This document shows, in pieces, positions 34,268 to 43,173 of a stretch of 64,000 nucleotides of DNA (position 1 is its first letter; every line of letters begins with the position of its first letter). The position numbers and the translations under genes were made by a program. Under the pieces are notes generated by a model. That model searched no databases, was not told the origin of the DNA, and was given only the letters and a program-made list of their open reading frames with translations. Origin of the DNA: Chitinimonas arctica (GTDB taxonomy: Bacteria; Pseudomonadota; Gammaproteobacteria; Burkholderiales; Chitinimonadaceae); the NCBI RefSeq assembly GCF_007431345.1, contig NZ_CP041730.1, positions 620,001 to 684,000 of the forward strand, given 5' to 3'.

Positions 34268-35461
34268 ATGTCGCAATCCTTTCGCGTCAACGCCATCGAT
34301 ACCGAACGCCGCTTGATCAGCCTGACCATCAGCGCCGACTCGCCGGAACAGGCCCGTGCCCAGGTGCAGGCCCAAGGTATGAAGGTGGTGGGCGTGAAAG
34401 CCGCAGCAGCCGGCGGCTGGTCACTGCAGCGCAAGCCCCGCTTCGACCTGTTGCTGTTCACCCAGGAGTTGGTGGCGCTGCTGGAAGCCGGCCTGTCCTT
34501 GACCGAATGCATCGAGACCCTGGCCGAAAAGGAAATCCGCCCGGCCGTCCGGGTCGTGCTGGATGAACTGATCCTGGCCCTGCGCCAGGGCAAGACATTG
34601 TCGCAGGCCATGTCGGCGCGGCCGGCGGTGTTTCCGGAATTGCTGGTGGCCAATGTGCGCGCCAGCGAGACCAGCGGCGATATGGATCGCGCGCTGGGCC
34701 GCTTTATCGCCTACCAGCAACAGATCGACGCGCTGAAGAAGCGCATGGTCGGCGCCGCCATCTACCCCGCCATGCTGATGGTGGTGGGCGGCGGCGTTTG
34801 CCTCTTCCTGCTGGGCTACCTGGTACCCAAGTTCAGCCGCATCTACGAAGGCATGCACACCGAACTGCCGCTGATGTCGCGCCTGCTGCTGGCCTTCGGC
34901 GGCATGATCGAGCAGCATCGCCTGGCCGCCGCGCTGTGCCTGCTGGGCACCGTGGCCGCCGTGGTCTGGCTGGCCGCCCAGCCCTCGGTGCGCGCCGCCA
35001 TGATGGCGCGCGCCTGGCGCAGCCCCTGGCTGGGCGAGCGCTTGCGCTTGTTCCAGTTGGCCCGCTTTTATCGCGCCGCCGGCATGCTGCAATGCGGCGG
35101 CATTCCGGTGGTCACCGCCTATGAACGCGTTGCCGGCCTGCTGCACCCGGTATTGCGCGGCCCCTTGCTGCAGGTGGTCGCCGCCTTGCGCCAGGGCCAA
35201 CCGCTGGCCGACACCATGCAGCGCGCCGGCCTGACCACCCCGGTCGCCTTGCGGCTGCTGCGCGTCGGCGAAAAGAGCGGACAATTGGGCGAAATGATGG
35301 AACGCATCGCCAGTTTCCATGACGACGAGCTGAGCCGCTTCGTCGATGCCGCCACCAAATTGATCGAGCCTTTGCTGATGATGCTGATGGGTGGCTTTAT
35401 CGGCTTGATCGTGGTGTTGATGTATTTGCCCATCTTCGATTTGGCCGGGGGCTTGAAATGA
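34268..35461 (+). CDS. gspF: Type II secretion inner-membrane platform protein GspF
   Basis: A 397-residue polytopic protein with two T2SSF repeats. The first carries FTQELVALLEAGLSLTECIETLAE and later ETSGDMDRALGRFIAYQ. The second carries FYRAAGMLQCGGIPVVTAYERV and VGEKSGQLGEMMERIASFHD. Three membrane spans are at about 170-192, 220-238 and near the C-terminus (PLLMMLMGGFIGLIVVLMYLPIFDL). GspF links the ATPase to pseudopilus assembly. Its last four bases overlap the gspE start. The gene order G-F-E differs from the classical E-F-G order. Confidence 0.92.
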   Translation: MSQSFRVNAIDTERRLISLTISADSPEQARAQVQAQGMKVVGVKAAAAGGWSLQRKPRFDLLLFTQELVALLEAGLSLTECIETLAEKEIRPAVRVVLDELILALRQGKTLSQAMSARPAVFPELLVANVRASETSGDMDRALGRFIAYQQQIDALKKRMVGAAIYPAMLMVVGGGVCLFLLGYLVPKFSRIYEGMHTELPLMSRLLLAFGGMIEQHRLAAALCLLGTVAAVVWLAAQPSVRAAMMARAWRSPWLGERLRLFQLARFYRAAGMLQCGGIPVVTAYERVAGLLHPVLRGPLLQVVAALRQGQPLADTMQRAGLTTPVALRLLRVGEKSGQLGEMMERIASFHDDELSRFVDAATKLIEPLLMMLMGGFIGLIVVLMYLPIFDLAGGLK

Positions 35462-37149
35462 ACGCGCGCGTCAATTCTTCGGTACTGCGGGCCAAGCTCA
35501 GCCAGGCGGAACTGGCGCGGGCGCGCGAGGCGGCCGAAACCGGCGGCATTCCGCTGCTGGAAGCCCTGGCGACCGATTCGCAATCCAGCCGCGAAGCCAT
35601 GCTGGCGGCGCTGTCGGCCACCCTCCGCATTCCACAGGTCCCCCCGGCCAAGCTGGCCGGCCTCAATCCCGATTTCAGTCGGCTGTCCTTCACCGAATGC
35701 CAGAGCCGGCTTTGCCTGCCCATCCGCCACAAGGACCGCGTGGTCGCGGTGGTGGCCGACCCCTTGCAACCGGGCCTGCTGCATTGGCTGGAACACAAGC
35801 TGGACGGCGTCTACCAGCTGGCGCTGTGCGACGACCGCGAACTGAGCGCCCGCTTCGCCGCGCTGGAAGAAGGCCGCCGCGCCATCGACGGCATGGTGCC
35901 GCAGGCACAGGGCAACCGCCGTGGCGAGACGGTGGAAATCATTACCCTGGCCCGTATCGCCGAGGAAAGCAGCCAGCCGGTCAAGCTGGTCAATTCCACC
36001 CTGTACGACGCCCTCAAGAGCGGCGCCAGCGATATCCATATCGAAAGCGACAATGAAGGCCTGGTCATCAAGTACCGCATCGACGGCGTGCTGGGTGAAG
36101 GCAAGCGGGTCAACGGCGTGGAACTGGCCGAGCAGACCATCTCGCGCCTCAAGGTCATGAGCGAGCTGGATATCGCCGAACGGCGGGTGCCTCAGGATGG
36201 CCGCTTCAAGGCCATGATCCTGGACCGCGAAGTGGACTTCCGCGTTTCCATCATGCCCAGCATGCATGGCGAGGATGCCGTGCTGCGGGTATTGGACAAG
36301 CAGGCCATCACCAGCCAGATGGCCGGTCTCAGCCTGGAAAGCCTGGGCCTGGACCCTGCCACCCGCGCCATCATCCGCGAACTGGCGGCCGAGCCCTACG
36401 GCATGCTGCTGGTCACCGGCCCGACCGGTTCCGGCAAAACCACCACCCTCTATGCCGCGCTCAGTGAAATCAACGACGGCAGCGACAAGATCATTACCAT
36501 TGAAGACCCGGTCGAGTACCAACTGCCGGGCATCCTGCAAATTCCGGTGAACGAGAAAAAAGGCCTGACCTTCTCGCGCGGCTTGCGTTCCATCCTGCGG
36601 CACGACCCCGACAAGATCATGGTCGGTGAAATCCGCGACCCGGATACCGCCCAGATCGCCGTGCAAGCCGCCTTGACCGGCCACTTGGTGCTCTCCACCG
36701 TCCATGCCAACTCGGTGTTCGACGTGATCAGCCGCTTCCTGCATATGGAAGTGGACCCCTACAGCCTGGTATCGGCACTCAACGGCGTGCTGGGCCAGCG
36801 GCTGGTCCGCCGGGTCTGCCCGCACTGCGCCGTGCCGGAACGGCCCAGCCCGGCCCTGCTGCTCGCCTCGCGCATCCGGCCCGATACCCTCAAGCACTTC
36901 AAATTCCAGATCGGCCGTGGCTGCGCCCGCTGCCGCCAGACCGGCTACCTCGGCCGCGTCGCGATCGCCGAGGTGCTGCGCCTGAACGATCCGCTGCGCG
37001 AACTGATCCTGCGCCGCGCGCCCATGAGCGAGCTGAAAGAAACCGCCCGCCGCTACGGCACCCGTCCGCTGCGCGAAGTGGCCCTGGCCGCCGTCGCGCG
37101 CGGTGAAACCACTCTGCAGGAAATCAACCGTGTTTCCTTTGTCCGCTGA
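35458..37149 (+). CDS. gspE: Type II secretion / MSHA-type assembly ATPase GspE
   Basis: A 563-residue secretion ATPase. An N-terminal N1E domain (about 1-140) precedes the RecA-like core with Walker A GPTGSGKTT, Asp box TIEDPVEYQLPG, Walker B-type GEIRDPDTAQIAVQAALTGHLVLSTVHAN and the His box. A zinc-binding module has CPHC and CARC. It hydrolyses ATP in the cytoplasm to drive pseudopilus extension. The ATG at 35458 overlaps the gspF stop as ATGA. The next gene starts inside its last 20 bases. Confidence 0.93.
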   Translation: MNARVNSSVLRAKLSQAELARAREAAETGGIPLLEALATDSQSSREAMLAALSATLRIPQVPPAKLAGLNPDFSRLSFTECQSRLCLPIRHKDRVVAVVADPLQPGLLHWLEHKLDGVYQLALCDDRELSARFAALEEGRRAIDGMVPQAQGNRRGETVEIITLARIAEESSQPVKLVNSTLYDALKSGASDIHIESDNEGLVIKYRIDGVLGEGKRVNGVELAEQTISRLKVMSELDIAERRVPQDGRFKAMILDREVDFRVSIMPSMHGEDAVLRVLDKQAITSQMAGLSLESLGLDPATRAIIRELAAEPYGMLLVTGPTGSGKTTTLYAALSEINDGSDKIITIEDPVEYQLPGILQIPVNEKKGLTFSRGLRSILRHDPDKIMVGEIRDPDTAQIAVQAALTGHLVLSTVHANSVFDVISRFLHMEVDPYSLVSALNGVLGQRLVRRVCPHCAVPERPSPALLLASRIRPDTLKHFKFQIGRGCARCRQTGYLGRVAIAEVLRLNDPLRELILRRAPMSELKETARRYGTRPLREVALAAVARGETTLQEINRVSFVR

Positions 37150-37918
37150 ACGCGTGGTCGTGGCCGTCCTGGCCGACAGCCTGCAAGCCGTGCGCCTGAA
37201 AGGGCAACGGCGGCTGGCCAGCGCCCGCTTTACCCTGCGCCTGGCCGATGGCGCCCTGCTGCTGGACGAGTTGGCCGCCTGGCTGATCGGCGCCGGCGCC
37301 GGTGCGCGCAAACTGGAAGTGGTGTTATCCAACGCCTGGGTCCGCTATGCCGTCCTGCCCTGGCATGCCACCCTGGCCGACGACAGCCTGTGCCAGGACT
37401 ACGCCCGCACCCTGCTGGCCGAACAGTACGGCGAAGCAGCCAACGGCTGGACCTTGACGCTATCGCCGCTGGCCCCGGGCAGCAACCGGGTGGTCAGTGC
37501 CATCGACACGCGCTGGCTGGCTTCCTTCGCGGAGCTGGCCGGCCAGCAACGCCTCAAGCTGAGCAGCGTGCGGCCCATGCTGGCCAGCGTATACAACCAG
37601 CTGTCCAGCAAACTGCCGGCCGAATCGCTGCTGGCCGTGGTGGAACCACAGCGGCTCTGCCTGCTGCAGCTAAAGGGCGGCGATTGGGTCAACCTGTACA
37701 ATCGCATGCTGACCGAGCCGTGGGAGCGACGCCTGCCGGGCTTGATCGCCCAGGCCAGCGCCAGCCTCGATGCGCTGGACACCCCCGTTTTCATTGTCGC
37801 GCCCAGCCGCGACCGGCCGGACCTGGGGCGCTTGTCCGCCACCTGGTTGCGGCTACCGGCCCGGACCGGATTCGATCCACGTTTAGACCAGGAATGGGCG
37901 TTCTGCCTCGGATGTTGA
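37130..37918 (+). CDS. PilM/GspL/MshI-like cytoplasmic component (putative)
   Basis: A 262-residue soluble protein located where PilM, GspL or MshI occurs in related operons, just before a PilN-like protein. The pattern VVVAVLADSLQAVRLKG at the start and VVEPQRLCLLQLKGGDW later suggests an actin-like fold with short beta hairpins, but it lacks clear nucleotide motifs and is shorter than PilM. A GTG at 37130 with CAGGAAAT just upstream is preferred. An ATG at 37103 would extend it further into gspE. The role is inferred from context. Confidence 0.6.
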   Translation: MFPLSAERVVVAVLADSLQAVRLKGQRRLASARFTLRLADGALLLDELAAWLIGAGAGARKLEVVLSNAWVRYAVLPWHATLADDSLCQDYARTLLAEQYGEAANGWTLTLSPLAPGSNRVVSAIDTRWLASFAELAGQQRLKLSSVRPMLASVYNQLSSKLPAESLLAVVEPQRLCLLQLKGGDWVNLYNRMLTEPWERRLPGLIAQASASLDALDTPVFIVAPSRDRPDLGRLSATWLRLPARTGFDPRLDQEWAFCLGC

Positions 37919-37919
37919 A

Positions 37920-38498
37920 ATGCGTAAGGTAGAACTCGATTTTATCCGCCAGCCCGGCGGCCATCCGCTCGTGAGCGGCCTGGTTGCCGCCTTGGGCCTG
38001 GCTGCGGTGTTGGCCGCCAGCTGGCATCTTGCCGATCTCGATGCGCAGTTGGCCCGCGCCGACGGCCAGCGCTGGCGCCAGGATGCCGGCCAAACCACCG
38101 GCAAGGGCGACCCGCAGGCCGAGCAGCGCGCCCGCGAGCTGGCCGGCCAGTTCGGCCGCCCGTGGGAAGCCTTGTTCCTGCAATTGGAAAAGACCGATGT
38201 GACCGGCGTACAGCTCTCGCAGGTACTGCCGCAGGCCAGCGAAAGCCTGGATGATGGTCAACGCCGCGTATTGCTGGGCGGCGAGGCGGAAGAAACCAGC
38301 CAGTTGTACGATTATCTGCGCCGCTTGCGCGACCAATCCGGCCTGCAGCAGGTACACCTGCTGCAACAGCGCTGGGACGAAGATGCCGAGTTGATCCGCT
38401 TCCAGGTCGCCGCGCAATGGGCCGGCCCGCAGCCGGGCCAGGCACTGCCGGTTGCACCGGCCGCGGCCACGGCGGCGCCGAGTGGAGCCCGGCCATGA
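37920..38498 (+). CDS. PilN-like inner-membrane assembly protein
   Basis: A 192-residue bitopic protein with a short basic N-terminus, one membrane helix at about 17-34 (LVSGLVAALGLAAVLAASW), a coiled-coil-like stretch (DLDAQLARADGQRW) and a small ferredoxin-like domain (TDVTGVQLSQVLPQ, then EETSQLYDYLRRLRDQSGLQQVHLLQQ). This is PilN architecture. It pairs with the PilO-like protein whose start overlaps its stop. The tail is Ala/Pro rich. It starts one base after the previous stop. Confidence 0.65.
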   Translation: MRKVELDFIRQPGGHPLVSGLVAALGLAAVLAASWHLADLDAQLARADGQRWRQDAGQTTGKGDPQAEQRARELAGQFGRPWEALFLQLEKTDVTGVQLSQVLPQASESLDDGQRRVLLGGEAEETSQLYDYLRRLRDQSGLQQVHLLQQRWDEDAELIRFQVAAQWAGPQPGQALPVAPAAATAAPSGARP

Positions 38499-39049
38499 AC
38501 GCGACTGCACTTTACCCCTGGGTACGCTGGGCCTGGCAGCGTCTGGGCAGTGCCGGCCGGCTCGGCATCTGGCTGTTGCTGGGCGCCCTGGTCTTATGGC
38601 TGGTGCAACTGCGGCCGCGCGAAGACCGGCTGCGCACGCTACAGGAACAGGAACGCACTGCACGGCAAATGCAGGCCGCGCAGCCGACCAAGGTCGATGC
38701 GCTGGGCACCTTCTATCGCCACTTCCCGGCCTTCTCCACCCTGCCGGACCAGTTGGCCGCCATCGACAATGCCGCCACTTCGGCCGATATGGCCGTGCGC
38801 GAATCGGAATACCGGCTACAGCAGGTCACCGGCCTGCCGCTGCTGCGCTATCAGGTCAGCCTGCCCATGGACGGTGACTATCCTTCCTTGCGTACCTTCC
38901 TGAAAACGGTGCTGGACCATTCGCCCAATGCCGTACTGGACGAGGTACGCTTCGACCGGGACGAGGCCAGCGACGTGGTCACGGCACGGCTGCGCTTCAG
39001 CTTCTATTACCGCGACGACCGCCAAGCCGCCCCGGGAGCCAAGCCATGA
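38495..39049 (+). CDS. PilO/GspM-like inner-membrane assembly protein
   Basis: A 184-residue protein starting at 38495 (MNATALYPWVRW), overlapping the PilN-like stop as ATGA. One membrane helix (about 22-40, LGIWLLLGALVLWLVQL) is followed by a coiled coil (REDRLRTLQEQERTARQMQ) and a ferredoxin-like domain (LLRYQVSLPMDGDYPSLRTFLKTVLDHSPNAVLDEVRF). This is the PilO/GspM arrangement and would dimerise with the PilN-like protein in the periplasm. The reading frame is open further upstream, but the overlap start fits best. Confidence 0.7.
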   Translation: MNATALYPWVRWAWQRLGSAGRLGIWLLLGALVLWLVQLRPREDRLRTLQEQERTARQMQAAQPTKVDALGTFYRHFPAFSTLPDQLAAIDNAATSADMAVRESEYRLQQVTGLPLLRYQVSLPMDGDYPSLRTFLKTVLDHSPNAVLDEVRFDRDEASDVVTARLRFSFYYRDDRQAAPGAKP

Positions 39050-39585
39050 ACAAGCGCAGCAAACCCCTCTGGTTCATGGCCTTGGCCGTGGTAGCCGGTC
39101 TGGCCTGGTGGTCCAGCCGCCTGGAGCAGGACGGCGGGGACATTGAATTGCAAACTCCCGCGACCGCCGGCGCGCCGGCCGATGACGCAGTTGCTGGCCA
39201 GGCGGACAAGACCGCCGCGGCGGACGACTGGTTCTCGCGCCTGGGGCGCGACAGTGCCCAGGCGCCGGTGGGCGACCCGTTCCACTCGGCCAAACCCAAT
39301 GCCGCCCAGACCAGCTCAGCGGAGACCGCGCCACCGCCTCCGCCACCACCTCCTCAGCCCAGTGCGCCCGCCGAAACCACCCTGCCCTTCCAGTATCTGG
39401 GCAAGCTGGAGCGCAACGGCCGCCTGGACGTCTATCTCGACCTGCAAGGCAGCCCACTGGTCGCCCACCTGGGCGACACCCTGCCGCAAGGCTGGCGCCT
39501 GGAACGACTGGACGGCGCCGGTCTCACCTTTACCCACCTGGGCACGCAACAAAGCCGGGTGCTGTCCCTTGGAGCAAACCCATGA
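39046..39585 (+). CDS. PilP/GspC-like periplasmic linker protein (putative)
   Basis: A 179-residue protein with one N-terminal membrane helix (about 7-23, PLWFMALAVVAGLAWW), a long low-complexity region with a polyproline run (APPPPPPPPQPS at about 97-108), and a small C-terminal beta domain (LPFQYLGKLERNGRLDVYLDLQGSPLVAHLGDTLPQGWRL). The last part resembles the HR/PilP homology domain, which contacts the secretin. The polyproline run probably spans the periplasm. Both ends overlap neighbours by four bases. Confidence 0.6.
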   Translation: MNKRSKPLWFMALAVVAGLAWWSSRLEQDGGDIELQTPATAGAPADDAVAGQADKTAAADDWFSRLGRDSAQAPVGDPFHSAKPNAAQTSSAETAPPPPPPPPQPSAPAETTLPFQYLGKLERNGRLDVYLDLQGSPLVAHLGDTLPQGWRLERLDGAGLTFTHLGTQQSRVLSLGANP

Positions 39586-41516
39586 AATACCCCCTCTCCA
39601 GCCTGGTCGCGCTGGCCCTGCTGGGCGGCTGCGCCAGCGATCAGGCGGCGCTCAGCCATGCCAAGCAATTGCTCAACGAAGGACGCACCGATGAAGGCGC
39701 CGCCGAGCTGGAACAGCTGGTGCGCACCTATCCGGAAAACAGCGCCATCCGCGCCACCTGGGCCCGCACCCGTGAACAACAGGCCGACCGCCTGGCGCGC
39801 GACGGCGATACCTTGCGCCTGAATCAGCAGTTCGAGGAAGCACAGTCCCGCTACCAAGCCGCCTTGCTGGCCCTGCCCAACCATCCGCGTGCCCGCGACG
39901 GCCTGGCCCGGCTGGCCAAGGATGAGCAGCAGGCCGGCCGCGTCAACGAAGCGGCCCGCGCCATCGCCGACAAGGACGATGCCGGCGCCCGCACCCTGCT
40001 GAAGGGCGTATTGGCGGACAACCCGCGCCATGCCCGTGCCAAGAAGCTGCTGGCCGAGCTGGAAAGCAAGCGGCTGCGCCAGGACAACACCCCGGCCGGC
40101 GCAAACTCGCCGCTCAACACCCCGGTCACGCTGGAATTCCGCAACGCGCCGCTGTCGTCCATCTTCGATATGCTGAGCCAAAGTACCGGCGTCAACTTTG
40201 TGTTCGACCGCGAAGCGCAATTGGATGGCCGCACCACCATCATGGTGCGCGACACCCCGTTGAACGATGCGCTCAATGTGCTGCTGGCCGGCAATCAGCT
40301 GTCCAAACGCCTGTTGAACGACCATACGGTGATGATCTATCCGGCGAACGCCAATCGCCAGAAGGATATCGACCCGCTGCACGTCAAGACCTTCTATCTG
40401 GGCAATATCGAAGCCAAGTCCGCCCTGGCCCTGATCAAGACCATCGTCAAGACCCGCGATATCTATATCGACGAGAAGCTCAACACCCTGGTCATGCGCG
40501 ACAGCCCGGAAGCCATCGCGATCGCCGAAAAACTGCTGGCTTCGCAGGACCTGGCCGATCCGGAAGTGGTACTGGACGTGGAAGTCATGGAGATTTCCAG
40601 CGAGAAGCTGGCCAATCTGGGCATGCAGCTGCCCGACCGGGTGTCGCTATCGGTGCCGACCAGCTTCGACGGCAGCAGCCTCAGCCTGGGCGAGCTGCGC
40701 GCGCTGGGCAAGGACGGCCTGCGCGTCGGCATCTCCGACCCCGCGCTTATCCTGAATCTCAAACATACCGACGGCGCCGCCAACACGCTGGCCAACCCGC
40801 GCATCCGGGTCAAGAACCGCGAAAAAGCCAAGATCCAGATCGGCGACCGCGTCCCGGTGATCACCACCACCACCAATCCGACTTCCGGCTCGGTGGCCGA
40901 ATCGATCAATTACCTGGACGTGGGCCTGCTGCTGGACGTCGAACCGCAGGTCTATCCCGATAATGAGGTCGGCATCCGCCTCAATCTGGAAGTCAGCAAT
41001 ATCGTCAAGGAAGTGCCCAGCAAGTCCGGCCTGCTGACCTACCAGATCGGCACCCGCCGCGCCAATACGGTCCTGCGGCTCAAGGACGGCGAAACCCAGG
41101 TGCTGGCCGGCCTGATCAAGCGCGAGGAGATCGAATCGGCCGCCCGCGTGCCCGGCCTCGGCCAATTGCCGCTATTGGGCAAGATCTTCTCCTCGGAAAA
41201 GAACCAATACAACCGCTCGGAACTGGTTCTGCTGATCACGCCGCGCATCGTGCGCAACCTGGAGACGCCGGATAGCGAGCTGACCCAGTTCGCCAGCGGC
41301 ACCGAAAACAGCGTCGGCGCCGACCCGCTGCAATTGCCAAGCCGTGGCGCCAAGATCAGTGTGCCCGCCGCCAACGGCGGCCAAGCCGTCCCACCGCCAC
41401 CGGGTACCGTGCCGCAGGGCGTGCAGGTCGAACCGATGCGGCCGCCGCTGCCGCCGCCCCCTCCTCCACCGCCGCCACCTAGCGGCGTCCAGGGCCAGGG
41501 TGGCACCCGGCCATGA
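39582..41516 (+). CDS. gspD: Secretin with N-terminal TPR-like region (GspD/MshL-type lipoprotein)
   Basis: A 644-residue outer-membrane channel protein. It has a lipoprotein signal (ALALLGGC, Cys at 17), then about 150 residues of TPR-like helices (HAKQLLNEGRTDEGAAELEQLVRTYPEN and LLKGVLADNPRHARAKKLLAELES). Secretin N-domains follow (TLEFRNAPLSSIFDMLSQSTGVNFVFD, then VKTFYLGNIEAKSALALIKTIVKT). The conserved secretin domain includes IQIGDRVPVITTTT, VGLLLDVEPQVYPDNEVGIRLNLEVSNI, RRANTVLRLKDGETQVLAGLI and VPGLGQLPLLGKIFSSE. A polyproline tail ends it. A TPR region fused to a secretin recalls MshN plus MshL in one chain. Confidence 0.9.
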   Translation: MKYPLSSLVALALLGGCASDQAALSHAKQLLNEGRTDEGAAELEQLVRTYPENSAIRATWARTREQQADRLARDGDTLRLNQQFEEAQSRYQAALLALPNHPRARDGLARLAKDEQQAGRVNEAARAIADKDDAGARTLLKGVLADNPRHARAKKLLAELESKRLRQDNTPAGANSPLNTPVTLEFRNAPLSSIFDMLSQSTGVNFVFDREAQLDGRTTIMVRDTPLNDALNVLLAGNQLSKRLLNDHTVMIYPANANRQKDIDPLHVKTFYLGNIEAKSALALIKTIVKTRDIYIDEKLNTLVMRDSPEAIAIAEKLLASQDLADPEVVLDVEVMEISSEKLANLGMQLPDRVSLSVPTSFDGSSLSLGELRALGKDGLRVGISDPALILNLKHTDGAANTLANPRIRVKNREKAKIQIGDRVPVITTTTNPTSGSVAESINYLDVGLLLDVEPQVYPDNEVGIRLNLEVSNIVKEVPSKSGLLTYQIGTRRANTVLRLKDGETQVLAGLIKREEIESAARVPGLGQLPLLGKIFSSEKNQYNRSELVLLITPRIVRNLETPDSELTQFASGTENSVGADPLQLPSRGAKISVPAANGGQAVPPPPGTVPQGVQVEPMRPPLPPPPPPPPPPSGVQGQGGTRP

Positions 41517-42004
41517 CCTGGGCGCGCGGCGTTCGCCGGCACGCCGGCTTCACCTTGATCGAGCTGCTGGTCACCTTGACCCTGCTGGCCATCCTGGCAA
41601 CCGCCGCGATGCCGCTGACGCAGCTCAATGCCCGCCGCAACAAGGAGCAGGAACTGAAGCTGGCGCTGCGGGAGATCCGCAGCGCGCTGGACGAATACAA
41701 ACGCGCCGGTGACGATGGCCGGATCGAGAAGGTGGCCAACGGCAACGGCTACCCACGCAATCTGCAACAACTGGTCGATGGCGTGGAAGACCGCAAGTCG
41801 GCCGAGAAGCGGCGTATCTTCTTTCTGCGCCGCATTCCGCGCGACCCGTTCTTTCCGGATGCCAGCGCGTCGGCCGCCGCCACCTGGGGCTACCGCAGCT
41901 ACCAGAGCCCGGCCGATGCTCCCCGCGAGGGTGATGATGTCTACGATGTTTACCCGCTCAGCCCGGAAACCGGCCTGAACGGCCGGCCCTACCGAGAATG
42001 GTAA
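41513..42004 (+). CDS. Prepilin-type pseudopilin (GspG/GspH-like, minor)
   Basis: A 163-residue prepilin with cleavage site HAG/FTLIELLVTLTLLAILATAAMPL (Glu at +5). The C-terminal domain has QELKLALREIRSALDEYKRAGDDG, NLQQLVDGVEDRKSAEKRRIFFLRRIPRDPFFP and an end DVYPLSPETGLNGRPYREW reminiscent of GspG-type proteins. The ATG overlaps the secretin stop by four bases. It is probably a second pseudopilin subunit. Confidence 0.85.
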   Translation: MTWARGVRRHAGFTLIELLVTLTLLAILATAAMPLTQLNARRNKEQELKLALREIRSALDEYKRAGDDGRIEKVANGNGYPRNLQQLVDGVEDRKSAEKRRIFFLRRIPRDPFFPDASASAAATWGYRSYQSPADAPREGDDVYDVYPLSPETGLNGRPYREW

Positions 42005-42008
42005 GCGC

Positions 42009-42398
42009 ATGAAGCAAGCCCGCTCCCCTCGTCCGAACGGTTTCACGCTGATCGAGCTGCTGGTGGCCATGGCCATCATCGCCATCCTGCTGACCCTGGT
42101 TACTCCGCGCTACTACGGCAGCGTGGACCGTGCCCGCGAAACCGTGCTGCGCGACGATCTGTCCACCCTGCGCCGGGTCATCGACCAATTCCACGGCGAC
42201 CGCGCCCGCTATCCGAACAGCCTGGACGAGCTGGTCGAGATGCGCTATTTGCGTGAAGTCCCGCTCGATCCCCTTACCGAACGGCGCGACAGCTGGCGGG
42301 TGGTCGCCCCCGGCGCCGACGCCAAGGGCAATGTCGCCGACGTGAAGAGCGGCGCGCCCGGCAAAGCGGCCGACGGCAGCAACTATGCCGACTGGTAA
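42009..42398 (+). CDS. Prepilin-type pseudopilin (minor)
   Basis: A 129-residue prepilin with cleavage site PNG/FTLIELLVAMAIIAILLTLVTPRYY (Glu at +5). Its short globular domain has VLRDDLSTLRRVIDQFHGDRARYPNSLDELV and YLREVPLDPLTERRDSW, as in small GspG-like proteins. It starts four bases after the preceding stop. The next gene begins within its last 14 bases. Confidence 0.85.
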   Translation: MKQARSPRPNGFTLIELLVAMAIIAILLTLVTPRYYGSVDRARETVLRDDLSTLRRVIDQFHGDRARYPNSLDELVEMRYLREVPLDPLTERRDSWRVVAPGADAKGNVADVKSGAPGKAADGSNYADW

Positions 42399-42870
42399 GC
42401 AACGCCAGGCTGGGCTGGCCTACTTCTGGCTGATGGGTGTCTTACTGATCATGGGCCTGCTGCTGGGCAAGGCGGTGGAAGTCAGCGCCACCCAGGCGGA
42501 GCGGCAGCGCGAAGCAGAATTGCTGTACGTCGGCGGCCTCTACCGCGACGCCATTCGCCATTACGTGGAAATGCCCGGCGGCAACGGCCGTTACCCGGGC
42601 AGGCTGGAGGATCTGCTGATGGATCCGCGCTTCCTGCAGCCCGTCCGCCATCTGCGTCAGCTCTATATCGACCCGGAAACCGGGCAACGCGACTGGGCCG
42701 TGATCAATGCGCCCGGCGGCGGTGTGATGGGCGTGCACTCGATTTCCACGCGCATGCCACATAAGCAGGATGATTTCAGTGAGGCGAATGCGGAGTTCGT
42801 CAAAAAGCCGAGCTTGTCGGAATGGGTTTTCGTTCACCAGCCCGGCACGCCGAGTTCGACGGTGAAATAG
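42385..42870 (+). CDS. Atypical prepilin-like protein lacking Glu at +5
   Basis: A 161-residue protein with an N-terminal GLAYFWLMGVLLIMGLLLGKAVE hydrophobic segment after a basic leader (MPTGKQRQA). The expected Glu at position five of the mature pseudopilin is absent, as in GspK-type tip subunits, but it is much shorter than GspK. The following part has RQREAELLYVGGLYRDAIRHYVEMPGGNGRYPGRLEDLLMDPRF, common in proteins next to secretin operons. It ends the operon. It is probably a tip or accessory pseudopilin. Confidence 0.75.
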   Translation: MPTGKQRQAGLAYFWLMGVLLIMGLLLGKAVEVSATQAERQREAELLYVGGLYRDAIRHYVEMPGGNGRYPGRLEDLLMDPRFLQPVRHLRQLYIDPETGQRDWAVINAPGGGVMGVHSISTRMPHKQDDFSEANAEFVKKPSLSEWVFVHQPGTPSSTVK

Positions 42871-43173
42871 GATCGCCGGACCCGTGCTGCATATCTCGGC
42901 AGAACTGACGGCCCACTGACCGCGCCGCTGCTTCGAACCTTCGTTTCGTTCCTGCACTTCCAAGCAGTTGCAGCTTCATTGGCTGCCGGTCCGTCAACTT
43001 TCAGATCACTAATGGCTCCCCTACGCCGGCGACCAGCTTCGCAATTAAGCCACATCGGAACATGCAATTGGCATGATGCGCTTCGCTGCTGTGACAAAGT
43101 TTGCTAATATTCCCTCGTCATAGCACTGCCTCGCCTTATCTTGCCCGCCACGCCTTACGTTCCGGAAGCATCC
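42871..43173. promoter_or_regulatory. Intergenic region with candidate promoter of the M60 gene
   Basis: TTCGCT (43082-43087) and TAATAT (43105-43110) are 17 bases apart and lie about 65 bases before the M60 start. The region is less GC-rich than the flanks. I see no gene in it. Confidence 0.4.

Noticed and set aside
37103..37129. ATG at 37103 as start of the PilM/GspL-like gene
   Set aside because: It would add nine residues from the gspE-overlapping frame, and the GTG at 37130 has a better-placed purine-rich site; uncertainty remains.
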